In this document: positions 46,977-57,395 of the stretch, in pieces
Numbering within the stretch: the first letter of the stretch is position 1
How the letters are laid out: every line of letters starts with the position of its first letter
NCBI GenBank assembly: GCA_963720375.1
Contig: CAVRFM010000008.1
Coordinates: 1 to 64,000, forward strand
Direction of reading: 5' to 3'
From: JAPLHP01 sp963720375
GTDB lineage: Bacteria > Chloroflexota > Dehalococcoidia > UBA2247 > RBG-13-53-26
Length of the DNA: 64,000 nucleotides
Notes under the pieces: generated by a model
The model's input: only the letters and a program-made list of their open reading frames with translations
What the model was told of the DNA's origin: nothing
The model's database searches: none
Made by a program: the position numbers and the translations under genes

Positions 46977-48071
46977 GGACTATACCAGATACCAGTTCTT
47001 GTTGGTCGAGCCGGTAGCCAAGACTCCTTATCCGCCTTTGGGGCTCATGAAGATCTCCTCAATGCTCAAAGATAAGTACAAGGGTTGTCAAGTTCTTACT
47101 CAAATCGGGAACGCAATACCGAGCAGGGGTATTTCCCCGAGGAAGGTCTTTATCACCAGTCTGTTCACTTGGGACTTGAAGCACGTCGTACAATCAATTG
47201 ATTTCTGCAGACGTAGCTTCCCGAACAGTGAAATCATGGTCGGAGGCATCTCAGCATCTCTGCTTTCCGAGGACGTATTATCACTTACGGGAGTAATGCC
47301 GCACCGGGGTTTGTACACTGATGCAGAGTCATATCCGCCGGACTATTCACTCACTTTCGAACGTAAGAACAATATCTCAATAACTTCCACAACCCGAGGG
47401 TGTGTCAAACGCTGTCAATTCTGCAGCGTGAAGGACTTGGAACCGAACTTCTCCGTAAGAGATGATTGGGAGAAGGACATAGAGAAGGATTTCCAGTCCA
47501 TCATCTTCTGGGATAACAACTTTCTTGCCTCGCCAAATTTTGAGCGGGATTGCGAGAGAATTGCAGCATTGAAAAAAAGGGTTGATTTCAATCAGGGTCT
47601 TGATGCGCGTTTACTTGATCAGGAGAAAGCCAGACTACTTTTCAAGACCAACCTGTTGCCTATCCGTCTTGCTTATGATGATGTGGCATATGAGGAAGAC
47701 GTTTTGAGAGCAATTCGATTGGCGAGGCAGCATTCTAAGAGAGAGATAGTGGTGTATGTCCTTTACAATTTCCGTGATACGCCCGAAGACCTCTTCTACC
47801 GCATAAATCTTCTAAACAGAGAGGCGGTCCTTTCTTTTCCGATGGAGTATAGACCTCCGAAAAACGGGGGGGAAGACTTGCAGGCCCTAACTGGAATACA
47901 TTTCTGCTAAGAGCCTTCAAACTGAGCTTGTTGTTCTACTATAGAAAAGGGATGATTACTGTAAGTCGTGAATCATTCAAATCAATTTATGGTAACAATG
48001 ACAGGGAATTCGTGTCTAAGCTCTACGAGATATACAGATATGACAAATCTTTAAGAAGACAGGGCAAGTAA
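46960..48071 (+). CDS. B12-binding-type radical SAM enzyme, frameshifted in a G7 tract
   Basis: The N-terminal part (about 10-110) has YPPLGLMKISSMLK and GGISASLLS, the pattern of cobalamin-binding radical SAM proteins. The radical SAM cluster motif is TTRGCVKRCQFCSV (CxxxCxxC, near residue 150), followed by IIFWDNNFLASP and GLDARLL of the barrel. At 47865-47871 seven Gs in a row interrupt the frame; one more G would continue it as GRLAGPNWNTFLLRAFKL to a natural stop at 48069-48071 (about 370 residues). Substrate unknown. It is 30 bases upstream of the GHKL ATPase gene and likely one operon with it and the cyclase. Confidence 0.8.
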
Positions 48072-48101
48072 GGAAACAACTCTGATTGTGAGGTGATAGC
48101 A

Positions 48102-49997
48102 ATGAACAAGAAAACAGGAGTAGTTCTGCCTTCATTGAATGTCCAGATGAAGATTGGAATATTAAACACTATTGCCAATTCGATCTACTCTGACCCGAAG
48201 GTGAAGGTTAGAGAGGCGGTCGCAAACTCGATGGATAATGAGGCAACTTGGTTCACAATCTACGCAGATCGACCTTCACTCACAATCAGCTTGATGGATA
48301 ATGGAACAGGAATCACGCGAAGCAGATTCAATGAAATATTCGAGAATCTTGGGTACGGTCTCGAAAAGGACGAGATCTACTCCAATTCCTATTTTGGGCT
48401 CGGGCTTTTGTCGATACTGGCATTCGGCAAGCGTGCCAAGATAGTCTCTAAATCAAGACAGGAAGGCGAAGTAATAAGGTTGGAGATTGACAGCGGACGA
48501 ATATTCAGCGAAGAAATGCTGGATAAGCCGATATCAGAGGTGAACAAGTTACTCAAGATAGAGCCGTCAAGTCTATCGGAGCGAGCGAAGCTCTCTCCAT
48601 TGAGCGATGACGAAATCAGGACGCTTCTAAAAGAAGACCTCCCAGGGAGCTTCACAGAGATCATCCTGGAAGAAGTGGATGGAGCTGTTTTTGACGAGGT
48701 GACCTCTCAAGACTTCGAAACAGAACTCAGGAAGGTACTTCCCCTGAGAGTGCTCTCAGATGAACCGTTCCTAAAGAGCATAAAGGATCCGACAGCACTC
48801 AAATGGCTAATGGAGAGGATGAATGATAAGAAGTTCTGTCCCACTATTGATACATATCTAGGCATCTCTGAGGGAGAAAGGGAACTGAGTCAACTCTGGA
48901 AGTACTTCCCGAATTTTAGGAAAGACCTAGAGTTCGGGGCAGCCGACATTGTCTACGGAGAATCCGAAGGTAAGTTCGACGATGGAAAACCCAAGTTTGC
49001 CTACTATTATCTCTACTCTACGGATGACCTAGAAGAAAGAAATAAAATAAACACTGAAACAGGGTTCTGGGTGAGGAACAGGAACTTCCTAGTCAAAGAA
49101 GCTGACTACTTTCAGAAGCCCGGGGCGAGGCAGAAAATGATCAACGAGCCACTGAAGAACTGGCTCTTCGGCGAAGTTTTCCATCGAAATATGACCGGGT
49201 TCCTGGTCGTAACTCGCAACGAGTATAGATGGGAATCCTCCGAATTTGTCGATTTCAGCACGGAGATAAGAAAGCTGGTTCTTGGCCTAAACCAACAACT
49301 CAGGGAAGTATGGAAGAATAGCAGGGAAGTTGTTGACTCAATTGTCAACCCGTTTGTTGAAATCAGAGATAGGAACAACCCGTTCAGCCGTTCCGCTGAC
49401 ACACTTTCCACTATGGGTATTCTTAAGGATGCGGAGGATGCCGGAGCTGTTTTGGCAAAGCTCAATAAGCAGAGGAGACCCGAACTGGAAAAGGGCGAGA
49501 TGAGGATTGACAGTATCATAGCAAAAGGCAAGGAAGAGATCATACTCGCAGATGACAGCAGTATGAAGGTGATCATCGACTCCAAGATCGGCCCAGAAAG
49601 GACGTTTGCCAAGCAAAGAGAAGCGAAGACCAACAGAATCATTGTCAGGATCTCTCCACAAATCTTTTCTCCGAATGAAGTGACCTTCTTGGGGAAAACG
49701 TTTGATGTCTACTACGTAGCAGGAGAAGAGAGCTCCCCGGGTATGAGTATCGATAATGAAGGACATAAGATCTACATCAACCCATTCAACCAAGATATCT
49801 CAAGATACAGTGTATCTTTCCTAGAGGTCTACATCGCAACAGAATTGGCAGATATGTACTCCGTATCAAAGGCTGAGATGAAAGGCCATCTACTCAGTTT
49901 ACTAGGAGCAAAACTGACCCCCTCTAACGTAAACCCCAAGAAGTATCTGATCTCCCTCAAGGATGAACTACAGCGTAGGCAATGGAAACCTAAATGA
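48102..49997 (+). CDS. Hsp90-like GHKL ATPase
   Basis: 631 residues from ATG at 48102, with GAGGTG eight bases upstream. The Bergerat ATP fold is clear: N box REAVANSMDNEA (37-48), G1 MDNGTGI (65-71), lid and G2 motif SYFGLGLLSIL (96-106), all in the Hsp90/MutL arrangement. The remaining 500 residues are not Hsp90 middle domain as far as I can tell, and no His-kinase, MutL or topoisomerase motifs follow. Near the C-terminus GHKIYINPFN and a helical end are seen. It overlaps the cyclase start by four bases (ATGA), so production of the two is coupled. A conformational switch controlled by ATP or a cyclic nucleotide is a reasonable guess. Confidence 0.82.
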   Translation: MNKKTGVVLPSLNVQMKIGILNTIANSIYSDPKVKVREAVANSMDNEATWFTIYADRPSLTISLMDNGTGITRSRFNEIFENLGYGLEKDEIYSNSYFGLGLLSILAFGKRAKIVSKSRQEGEVIRLEIDSGRIFSEEMLDKPISEVNKLLKIEPSSLSERAKLSPLSDDEIRTLLKEDLPGSFTEIILEEVDGAVFDEVTSQDFETELRKVLPLRVLSDEPFLKSIKDPTALKWLMERMNDKKFCPTIDTYLGISEGERELSQLWKYFPNFRKDLEFGAADIVYGESEGKFDDGKPKFAYYYLYSTDDLEERNKINTETGFWVRNRNFLVKEADYFQKPGARQKMINEPLKNWLFGEVFHRNMTGFLVVTRNEYRWESSEFVDFSTEIRKLVLGLNQQLREVWKNSREVVDSIVNPFVEIRDRNNPFSRSADTLSTMGILKDAEDAGAVLAKLNKQRRPELEKGEMRIDSIIAKGKEEIILADDSSMKVIIDSKIGPERTFAKQREAKTNRIIVRISPQIFSPNEVTFLGKTFDVYYVAGEESSPGMSIDNEGHKIYINPFNQDISRYSVSFLEVYIATELADMYSVSKAEMKGHLLSLLGAKLTPSNVNPKKYLISLKDELQRRQWKPK

Positions 49998-51175
49998 AGG
50001 AGTTGAGCGTTTCATCGACCGCAAATGCCCTGATAGTCTTCGCGGATGTCGTTGATTCTTCTGTCTATAGTTCCATCCTCGGGATAGAGAAATTCGCAGA
50101 CAAGGTCATATCTTTCCAGAAGCTCTTCTCTGATTTGGGGAATCAATACTTCAATGATCAGCCCTATTTCGAAGACAAGGTTGATTCCTATTGTCGCGTG
50201 GATTCAAGGGGTGATGAAGGGTCGGTTTTTGTAGTGGACCCCAGACAACAGAGAGATGCCCTTGTGTACAAAGCCGTTCAGTTCGCCCTGGAACTCAAGG
50301 CAAGGCTCAAGATATTGAACAAACAAGAGGCGGACATGCCTCCCACAGAAATGAGGATTGGTATAGGAATTCATTATGGAGAAGTCGCCATCATAACTAC
50401 CACCACACCTGAGTCCAAGGGAAAAGAAGAGGTGTTCAGAAACCTCATTGATAGGATAATCGGCTATTCCATAAACTACGCAAAACGTGTCGAATCAAGC
50501 TCCAGAATGGGTCGTTTCTCTCAAGTCTTTCTGTCCAAGGAGGCAGCTGATCTGTTGTCATACTGCCCTGTCGTCCTTTGTAGGCATGAGGCCTCTTTGA
50601 AGGGTATCCAGGCTAATGACGAGGTGTACGAAATCAGAAGTGCCTTCTTAAGCGACGTTCCCTTGCCGACAGCGGACGGAGCCGGCGGCATCAAGAACGA
50701 GGACTTCTTCAGCTATTTCACGGACGATTTGAATGAAGCGCAGTTCCTTAGAGAACCTTGGCTTAAGAGTCTTGTCTTGTCAATGCTCGCCTCAAGAGAA
50801 TCTGCAGCTGAAGATAACACGATAAAGACAGTATGCCGTGGAAGGATATCTGAAATAGCTTGGCGGAAGCCGACAGAGAACGATCCAATACTACTGTACT
50901 GGCGGGCTCTAGAGTGTCAGGAATGCGGCAAGTATTCAAGGGCAGTCTCCTGTCTGAGGGAGATTCTGCGGGAATATCCGTATTTCATTTTCGCAAGAAT
51001 CAAGACCGTTGAGGCTTGCCATCACATGATCAAGTCTAACAAGAAGACTCCGTCGGAGATCATATTTGTTAGAGATACCGCTGAAGAGCTGCTAGAGAGA
51101 TACAAGAACATACTGAACGCAACCGAAATACTACAATTGGAGAACATCCTAGCGGAAGCACGCTCGGAACCTTGA
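49994..51175 (+). CDS. class III nucleotide cyclase-domain protein
   Basis: 393 residues. The cyclase homology domain spans about 10-210: FADVVDSSVYS with metal-binding Asp18, SRGDEGSVFVVD with the second metal Asp74, RIGIGIHYGEV, and GYSINYAKRVES holding the Asn and Arg that position the transition state. All catalytic positions look filled. The usual substrate-defining residues are altered, so ATP, GTP or a pyrimidine nucleotide could be used. Residues about 270-390 are helical and TPR-like. It is the last gene of the cassette and translationally coupled to the GHKL ATPase. Cytoplasmic; no membrane helix. Confidence 0.82.
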   Translation: MKELSVSSTANALIVFADVVDSSVYSSILGIEKFADKVISFQKLFSDLGNQYFNDQPYFEDKVDSYCRVDSRGDEGSVFVVDPRQQRDALVYKAVQFALELKARLKILNKQEADMPPTEMRIGIGIHYGEVAIITTTTPESKGKEEVFRNLIDRIIGYSINYAKRVESSSRMGRFSQVFLSKEAADLLSYCPVVLCRHEASLKGIQANDEVYEIRSAFLSDVPLPTADGAGGIKNEDFFSYFTDDLNEAQFLREPWLKSLVLSMLASRESAAEDNTIKTVCRGRISEIAWRKPTENDPILLYWRALECQECGKYSRAVSCLREILREYPYFIFARIKTVEACHHMIKSNKKTPSEIIFVRDTAEELLERYKNILNATEILQLENILAEARSEP

Positions 51176-51475
51176 CCTCAACCGCGACCTTTGACCGAGT
51201 TCTCACGCAGACTGTGTTTTTTCTTTCTTATCCGCAGTCTGCCTTATAGCAAGAATAAGGCTGCTCAAGCGAAAAGTAGAGCCTGACTTAGGTCCTCCTC
51301 TTTTCCCTCAACGCTTCTTCCACGAACTCCTGCATCTGATTCTTGCCTGTCTTTTTGCTGGTGTGCTCAACGCACCAGACTGCCGGGAATACATGGCCTT
51401 GGCCAATTGATAAATTCTGCCCGACATCCGTTGAGCAGAATCAATGCTGGATAGTGATAGGCGGGAAAAGGGCGC
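51176..51475 (-). other. intergenic region with a probable coding remnant
   Basis: On the minus strand a frame at 51288-51440 has no start codon but encodes 50 protein-like residues including HVFPAVWCVEHTSKKTG and MQEFVEEALREKRR before a stop. It looks like the C-terminal end of a lost gene. I do not recognise the family. It lies between the AT-rich cassette and the Hdr-type membrane gene and may mark the right boundary of an inserted segment. Confidence 0.35.
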
Positions 51476-53509
51476 TTACTTCTTGGCATCGGCTCCGGGT
51501 AGGGCCTTAACCACAAGCTCACTCAAGTCCATCGCTCTTATAGACTCTTCGACCTCCTTGGCTTTCAGGCCGTCTTCAAACATCGAGAGGCAGTAGGGAC
51601 AGGCAGTGGCTACGCAGTTCACCTTAGCCTGAATTACCTCGTCAGTCCGCCTTATATTCAGTCGTTTCTCAGGTGGCTCCTCCATCCACATATGTCCGCC
51701 GCCACCACCACAGCAAAAGCCTTTCAGCCCATGTCGGGCCAGCTCTACCCTCTTGATCCCCTTGATGGAGTCCAAAACCTCTCTGGGTTGCCGGAGAATG
51801 TCATTATGTCGGCCCAGGTAGCATGAGTCATGATAAGCCACACTCAGACTATCTATACCGCCAAGCTTCAGCTTACCTTGAGAGATCAAACCGGAAATCA
51901 ATTCAGAATGGTGGATAACTTCAAAGTTGCCGCCAAACTGTGAATATTCATTCTTCAGGGTATTGAAGCAGTGGGGGCAACTGCACACGATCTTCTTGAT
52001 ATTGTAATTCTTAAGAACCTCGATGTTCTTCTGGCAGAGCGTCTGGAAGAGGTATTCATCGCCCATCCTGCGGGCAGGATCGCCGCAACAGCTCTCCTCT
52101 ACCCCCAGTATCCCAAAATTGATCCCGGCCGCCTGCATCACCTTGGCTGTGGCAATAGCCACCTTCATATTCCTGTCTTCAAGGGAGGCAGTGCAACCCA
52201 CCCAGTACAGCATGTCCACATCAGCTTTCTCTGAGAGCACCTTTACCCCCAGGCCGCTGATCCAGTCCGTTCTCGTTGCCGTGGTGCCTCTCCAGGGGTG
52301 GCCTCTGGTACCCAGGCTTTGCAGAGCTCCCTGGGCGGATTCGGGGAATTCAGCCCTCTCCAATGCCAGGCTGCGGCGCATATCGACTATCTTGTCGATG
52401 TGTTCAATGTAGATGGGGCATGCCTGCTGGCAGGCGCGACAGGTGGTGCAATCCCAGATCACTTCCTGTGTTATGACGTCGTTGATCATATCCTTTCGCG
52501 GTTCCTTGGGTTTTCTCCACAGGGGTATGGGGTACACCTCATAAAGATGGTTCTTCAGGTCCTGGATAACCTTCTTGGGTGAGAGCGCCTTGCCGCTGAT
52601 ATTGGCCGGGCAGTTATCCTGGCACCGACCGCAGCGGGTGCAGGCATCGAGATCGAGCAATTGCTTCCAGGTGAAGCTCTCGATCTTGGAGGCACCGTAG
52701 CTTTCAGCAGTCTCCAGATTTATCGGGGTAAGCGCTCCCTTTGGTTTCGAGGAGCGGAAGAAGACATTCAAAGGTGATAATAAGACGTGCTGCAGGCGGG
52801 ATCGGGTGACGAAAATGTACGCCAGGAACGTGAATGCCACTACAGTATGGAACAACACCCGGTGCCATAAGAGGATGTGGTTATAATACGTTCTGGCGAA
52901 GGCCGGGAGAATCTTAGAGAAACCGTAGCTCACCGGCGCCCATTTGTACCAGTCGGTAGGGGGTGTATCGGCAGTGGCAATACGAAAGCCCTTGACCATA
53001 AATCCGGTGAGCAGAATGACAAATACCCAGAGGAAGATCAGCGTATCATCGGACTTGGTGTCCAGACGGGATGGCTTCAGAATATACCTTCGGAATATGG
53101 CCATCAGGCCGCCCACGATGATCAGTACAGCACCGACCTCCGAAGCAAACGAGGCATAGAGGAACACATCCTGCGGCGGATTATTTATATGGACGGTATA
53201 GGAGAACAGCCGGATGAACTTGCCCAGCACGAAGAGTATCGCCCCCCAGACGATCATAAAGTGCATCCAGCCGGGATAGGATTCACTGAGGATTCTCACA
53301 TTGGCCAGGGCCACAGCAATCGTGTCCTTGATACGGCCAATCATGTTATCTTTTCGAGAATCCTTGCCACCCACACGCCACAGCAGCCACCGCCTGACGA
53401 AACCAAAGGCAAAGGCGGCTGCCAGGACAGGACTGAACACCAGAACCCCGATTATTATCGGCAGGAAGATATTATGGATATACGAGAGCTGGACATCCCA
53501 AAAGTTCAT
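51476..53509 (-). CDS. membrane HdrD/EtfD-like iron-sulfur quinone reductase
   Basis: 677 residues. The first 260 residues have about six membrane helices like the NarI/HdrE haem-b subunit, with His residues in helices (GWMHF, HILLWHRVLFH). Two ferredoxin clusters follow, CTRCGRCQDNCPAN (near 290) and CTTCRACQQACPIY (near 355), then two CCG segments: WVGCTASLED, ESCCGDPARR, SCPHCFNTLKNEY and DSCYLGRHN, FCCGGGGGHMW, ACPYCLSMFEDG. This fits HdrDE fusions and the ETF:menaquinone oxidoreductase EtfD. It should move electrons between a cytoplasmic carrier and the quinone pool. No etfAB genes are in the window. Confidence 0.88.
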   Translation of the reverse strand: MNFWDVQLSYIHNIFLPIIIGVLVFSPVLAAAFAFGFVRRWLLWRVGGKDSRKDNMIGRIKDTIAVALANVRILSESYPGWMHFMIVWGAILFVLGKFIRLFSYTVHINNPPQDVFLYASFASEVGAVLIIVGGLMAIFRRYILKPSRLDTKSDDTLIFLWVFVILLTGFMVKGFRIATADTPPTDWYKWAPVSYGFSKILPAFARTYYNHILLWHRVLFHTVVAFTFLAYIFVTRSRLQHVLLSPLNVFFRSSKPKGALTPINLETAESYGASKIESFTWKQLLDLDACTRCGRCQDNCPANISGKALSPKKVIQDLKNHLYEVYPIPLWRKPKEPRKDMINDVITQEVIWDCTTCRACQQACPIYIEHIDKIVDMRRSLALERAEFPESAQGALQSLGTRGHPWRGTTATRTDWISGLGVKVLSEKADVDMLYWVGCTASLEDRNMKVAIATAKVMQAAGINFGILGVEESCCGDPARRMGDEYLFQTLCQKNIEVLKNYNIKKIVCSCPHCFNTLKNEYSQFGGNFEVIHHSELISGLISQGKLKLGGIDSLSVAYHDSCYLGRHNDILRQPREVLDSIKGIKRVELARHGLKGFCCGGGGGHMWMEEPPEKRLNIRRTDEVIQAKVNCVATACPYCLSMFEDGLKAKEVEESIRAMDLSELVVKALPGADAKK

Positions 53510-53579
53510 AGGTATCAGACCATCCTTCTGATTAATCCACAGCAGTCAGTGTATTCAATTCCAAACCGTCTTTCCTTGC

Positions 53580-53804
53580 TCATGTATTTTGATATGTTGG
53601 ATAAAAGGCCGTCAGGTGGGCGATAAAGAAGCAGACCAGTATGACCCCAACCACTGTCAGGGCCATCAGTATAGCTTTACTATATTTGGGCCCAACACCA
53701 AATTCGGCCAATGCCAGTTTCACCCCCCACAGCATGCAGTACACTATGCTCGCCAGCACCAGTACCTCGAGGATTATAGCCACCACTCTAAGGAAGATAT
53801 CCAT
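53580..53804 (-). CDS. small two-helix membrane protein
   Basis: 74 residues with two strong hydrophobic helices (about 4-28 and 43-66). It lies five bases after the polyferredoxin gene and 70 bases before the EtfD-like gene on the same strand, so it probably is a small subunit or assembly partner of that membrane module. No known family recognised. Confidence 0.65.
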   Translation of the reverse strand: MDIFLRVVAIILEVLVLASIVYCMLWGVKLALAEFGVGPKYSKAILMALTVVGVILVCFFIAHLTAFYPTYQNT

Positions 53805-53809
53805 CTTGC

Positions 53810-55433
53810 CTACACTCCAACACCACTTTTTGAGAGGCGGGATCTATTTCTCATCCTGCAGTCAGGGCAGGTCTCCAACTGTGAGGTTACTCCGCCTGCC
53901 GCAGTGATCCTGGCTCGTACTTTATCTATCATGGCCCTCGGCGCAATCGGCGCATCACACACTTTGCATCGAACAAAATCACCCTCAATGATAGTCTCTG
54001 ACTGATAGCCCAGCTTGCCCAGTTCCAGTACCTTCTCCAGTTTAAGGCATTCCTCCGGACATACCTTGATACACTGGCCGCAGCCCACGCACGACTCCTG
54101 TTGCAAAAGCAACCTGTACGAGCCCGAGCCAGGCAGAACAGTTAGTGCCTCTGTCGGGCAGTCTGCAGCACAGAGGCCACAACCGGTACACTGCGAACCA
54201 TCCAGAGTCAACTTCCCAAAAGGTACCGCCCCTGACGAGATTGCTCCAACTGAAGCCACTCCCAGCTTTTCCCCCATACCGCGAATGAGAGCCGGCAGCA
54301 ACACGCCTTCCACTGGCGACTCTGTGGGATAGGATGACCTGAGCGGTACAGGAGCAAGATTGGCTATCCTCCGGCCAAAACGGGGTAATTCCTGTTCCAC
54401 GTTCTTATCTTCAAAGGCACTCACACGCTCCGGCTGAATACCCCAGTGGTCCAGTAGTGCTTGCACAAACTGCACCGTTCCCTGCCACTTCTCTGAGTCA
54501 CATTTGAACTGGCATTTTTCTCTATTGTAAATCAAGGCCATTCCCTGGGCTCCCAGGTCGAAGGCGCGCAGCATCAACCAGGGAGAGACCATGAACAAAC
54601 ACGGCATCTCTATAGGCAAAACATTAGGAGTATTCTTGAAGATATTGATATCAGAGTCGCTGGAGGACTGACGGCTGCTCTGGCAAAGCACAGCCACTAT
54701 CCTGGGCTGCAGTACATCGCCACTACCCAAGAGTAACCCCTCCAATTCAGCCTCCAACTGGTCGGAGGAACAGTTGGGGTAGATGATGGCTCGATTAGGG
54801 CAGACAGCGATACAAGCACCGCAGCCATTGCAGGCGAGACTATCAATTGAAACACCTTTATCATCGACTATTACAGCATTGAAAGCACAACTCTGGCGAC
54901 ACAGTTCACACCTCTCCCCAACACACCTCGGTGACTCTATATAGGGCATCACCTGATACCTGGGTAAGAATGATTGGAAGAGATCACGGCGGCTGATCTC
55001 ACCTCGAGGCCTGGTAAAATGCAGCTTCCGAGCTTTCTGGGGCACGCCACTGAATTTGGCCTGACGTTTTACCTGGGCCAATAGCAGAAGCCTGGCTCTT
55101 TCAAGCAGTTCGGTATCTTTGTAAGAGGCTGCCGTCTCCCGCACCAGATCAAAAGGCAATGGAGTCCGGATCAAGATTGCAGACCTCCGGTTCCTCCCAA
55201 AAGCCGGGCTTGGATCTGAGCTGCGAGCAGCCACCTAAAACAGCAGGGCTGAACTGGTGCTCCCCGATGAGTCCGGACAGAACCGAAGCCTGGCAGAGGT
55301 TATCAGCAATGACAACAGGCAAACCTGGCTGCTTCTGCTCCAGGAACCGGCGTACCTGATCCAACGGCAAGCTGCCACTCACTCTGCCATTGCATTGACA
55401 GAGGAATACTCCACGCCGTGATGCCTCAGTCAT
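53810..55433 (-). CDS. HdrA/MvhD-like polyferredoxin, frameshifted
   Basis: Read from ATG at 55433: FLCQCNGRVSG and LGGCSQLR form an HdrA-like N-terminal domain. Near 55165 one extra T in GCCTTTTGATC shifts the frame; corrected it continues SIAFDLVRETAASYKDTELL. Then come a double-cluster ferredoxin (CELCRQSCAFNAV, CNGCGACIAVCPN, about 180-225), an MvhD-like domain (MALIYNREKCQFKCD), another ferredoxin pair (CTGCGLCAADCPTEAL, CVGCGQCIKVCPEECL) and a zinc-like CKVCDAP...CPDCR tail. About 540 residues. It lies between the NrfD gene and the membrane HdrD-like gene, so it may wire the molybdoenzyme module to it. Confidence 0.8.
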
Positions 55434-55435
55434 TT

Positions 55436-56669
55436 CTATGTGGTACCCCCATCCGCGCCAACATCCTTATGCTCAGTCGCTTCCCCGGCTGCTTCATGTG
55501 CCGCCTCTTCAGGGTTTGGCGCCGGCAGCAACTCGAGGTACTTCAGCCCTAGGACATAGATCAGCCCCACGAATGCAAATATGCCTATGGTCATCAGCGT
55601 TTCAGCAGGCATTATGGGGAACCCCCCCCTCGCACCCCAGATGCCTTGAATCTCCCCTGGGTAGTATTGCAGGGGCTGAGACAGACCTGGGAAGATGACG
55701 GCAGCTCTTTCACCTAATATACCGATCACGCAGATGGCACAGGCGATCATTATACCCTTCAGGCTCTTGCCCCACTTGGGGTGGAAGAGGATTATCAGCG
55801 GTATAACGTAACCCAGGAGTACCTGCCAAGCCCAGAAGATCCAGCTCCAGGGACCCTGAGTGAGGAACAGCAGGGAGTCACGTGCCGGGGGATAGAAGTG
55901 AGTCAGCTTGTCGGTCACCACCAGTACCACCAGAACGATGATGAGTACCGAGAGCATCCTGGCCAGCGATACATACATCTGCTTATCGAACGGACGCTTG
56001 CTGAACTTCAGCGTTATGAAGGAGAGGAACATCACCAGCGCCAATCCGGAGGCAAAGGCAGCGGAGATGAACTCCACCGGCTTCAACGGTGAATAAAAGA
56101 TACCTCTGGTTTCGATAAACCCGACTATGGCCCCGGTGCCCATGTGCACCAGTACCGCCCAGAGGACAGCCACAGGGGCAATATACTTGGTCAGCTTGCT
56201 GTTGGCCAGCGCTGCCACCAAATAGGTCAACAGAAGCAGAATGTAGCCGCCGTAGAAGATGCCATTAATGGCGAACATGGATTTCATGTTGTTGAGGTAG
56301 AAGAACATGAAACAGCCGCCATATCTTCTCTATGCGGCCCAAATCGGTCAGCACGCAGAGCATCGCGCCCAACATCAGCAGCAGACCCATGAACACTGCT
56401 ATCCTGCCGATGGGCTTGTAGCGTTCCTGTCCTAAAACATAGACCAGTGACGAGACCACCAGTGAGCCAGCGCTGAGGCCGATGAAGAAGAAGTCGACCG
56501 TAATGAGCTGTCCCCAGATCACCGAATTATTGATACCCCAGAGCCTGAAGCCTTCCAGGTAGCTGACCATATAGGCAATGATTCCAGTGAGCACCAAGGC
56601 AGCAAGAACCGCCACCAGTATCTTGTATTTCTTCGAGCTACCTTGAATCGGGGCAAAACTCAGTTGCAT
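55436..56669 (-). CDS. NrfD/PsrC-type membrane subunit, frameshifted
   Basis: About 410 residues with around ten membrane helices in the correct frame. A single extra T near 56307 (CTGTTTCATG) breaks the reading between RIEKIWRL and FMFFYLNNMKSM. Features such as NNSVIWGQLITVDFFFIGLSAGS and the end of helix four are typical of NrfD/PsrC quinone-interacting subunits. With the preceding Fe-S and molybdopterin subunits it forms a complex iron-sulfur molybdoenzyme anchored in the membrane. Nine bases separate it from the Fe-S subunit gene. Confidence 0.85.
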
Positions 56670-56678
56670 ATAATCTCC

Positions 56679-57387
56679 TTATCTGGGGAGATAAATCGTC
56701 TTCGGATCCGTAGACATTTCCTCTCGCAATTTGAAAGAGCTCCTGGTAGCCAGCAATCTTGAGACCTGGCTCTCCGGGTCATCCAGGTCCCCAAAGAACC
56801 TGGCTTCTGTAGGGCAGGCCTCAACGCAGGCTGGCACCACCCCATCCGGAGTGCCTATCTTGTCACCGTTCTTCAACGCCCTATCTATCCGGTGGAAGCA
56901 ATAGGTGCATTTCTCCACAACGCCGCGGGTTCGATGGGGATACGGCCAGGCCCCAATATAAGCATCGTAGTCAAGGCCCAGATCAGGAGGCAGGTCCGGG
57001 CGGCTATACTCCTCATTTTCCTGATCCTTGAAGTTGAAGTTCCGGGCCCCATAGGGGCAGGCGACAATACAATAGCGGCAGCCGATGCAGCGGCGGAAGT
57101 TCTGCATCACAATGCCATCCCCCCGCTTGTAGGTCGCCTTCGACTGGGCAAACGTTCACACAGGGAGGATGATTACAGTGCATGCAGGGCATGGGGATTA
57201 TAGAAGTATTTGCCGTGGGATATTCACCCTCGGTAGCAGCAATCACCTTGTGCCAATATATATCCTGGTGCCTCTTCTGCTCATAAGGAGAGCCATGAGG
57301 CACGTTATTCTCAGACTTGCAGGCCAATGAACATGCCTGACAGCCTACACACTTGTCCAGATCAATGACCATTCCCCACTTTGGCAT
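56679..57387 (-). CDS. ferredoxin-type Fe-S subunit (PsrB/NrfC/DmsB family), frameshifted
   Basis: About 236 residues. Four [4Fe-4S] motifs: CVGCQACSLACKSEN, CMHCNHPPCVNVCP, CIGCRYCIVACPYGARNF and CTYCFHRID...CVEACPTEARFFGD. The frame is interrupted near 57140 by one extra G in GTCGAAGGCGACC; without it the protein reads VEATYKRGDGIVMQNFRR. It carries electrons between the molybdopterin subunit and the NrfD subunit, on the outer face if exported with the Tat substrate. Confidence 0.87.
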
Positions 57388-57395
57388 TTACTGCC

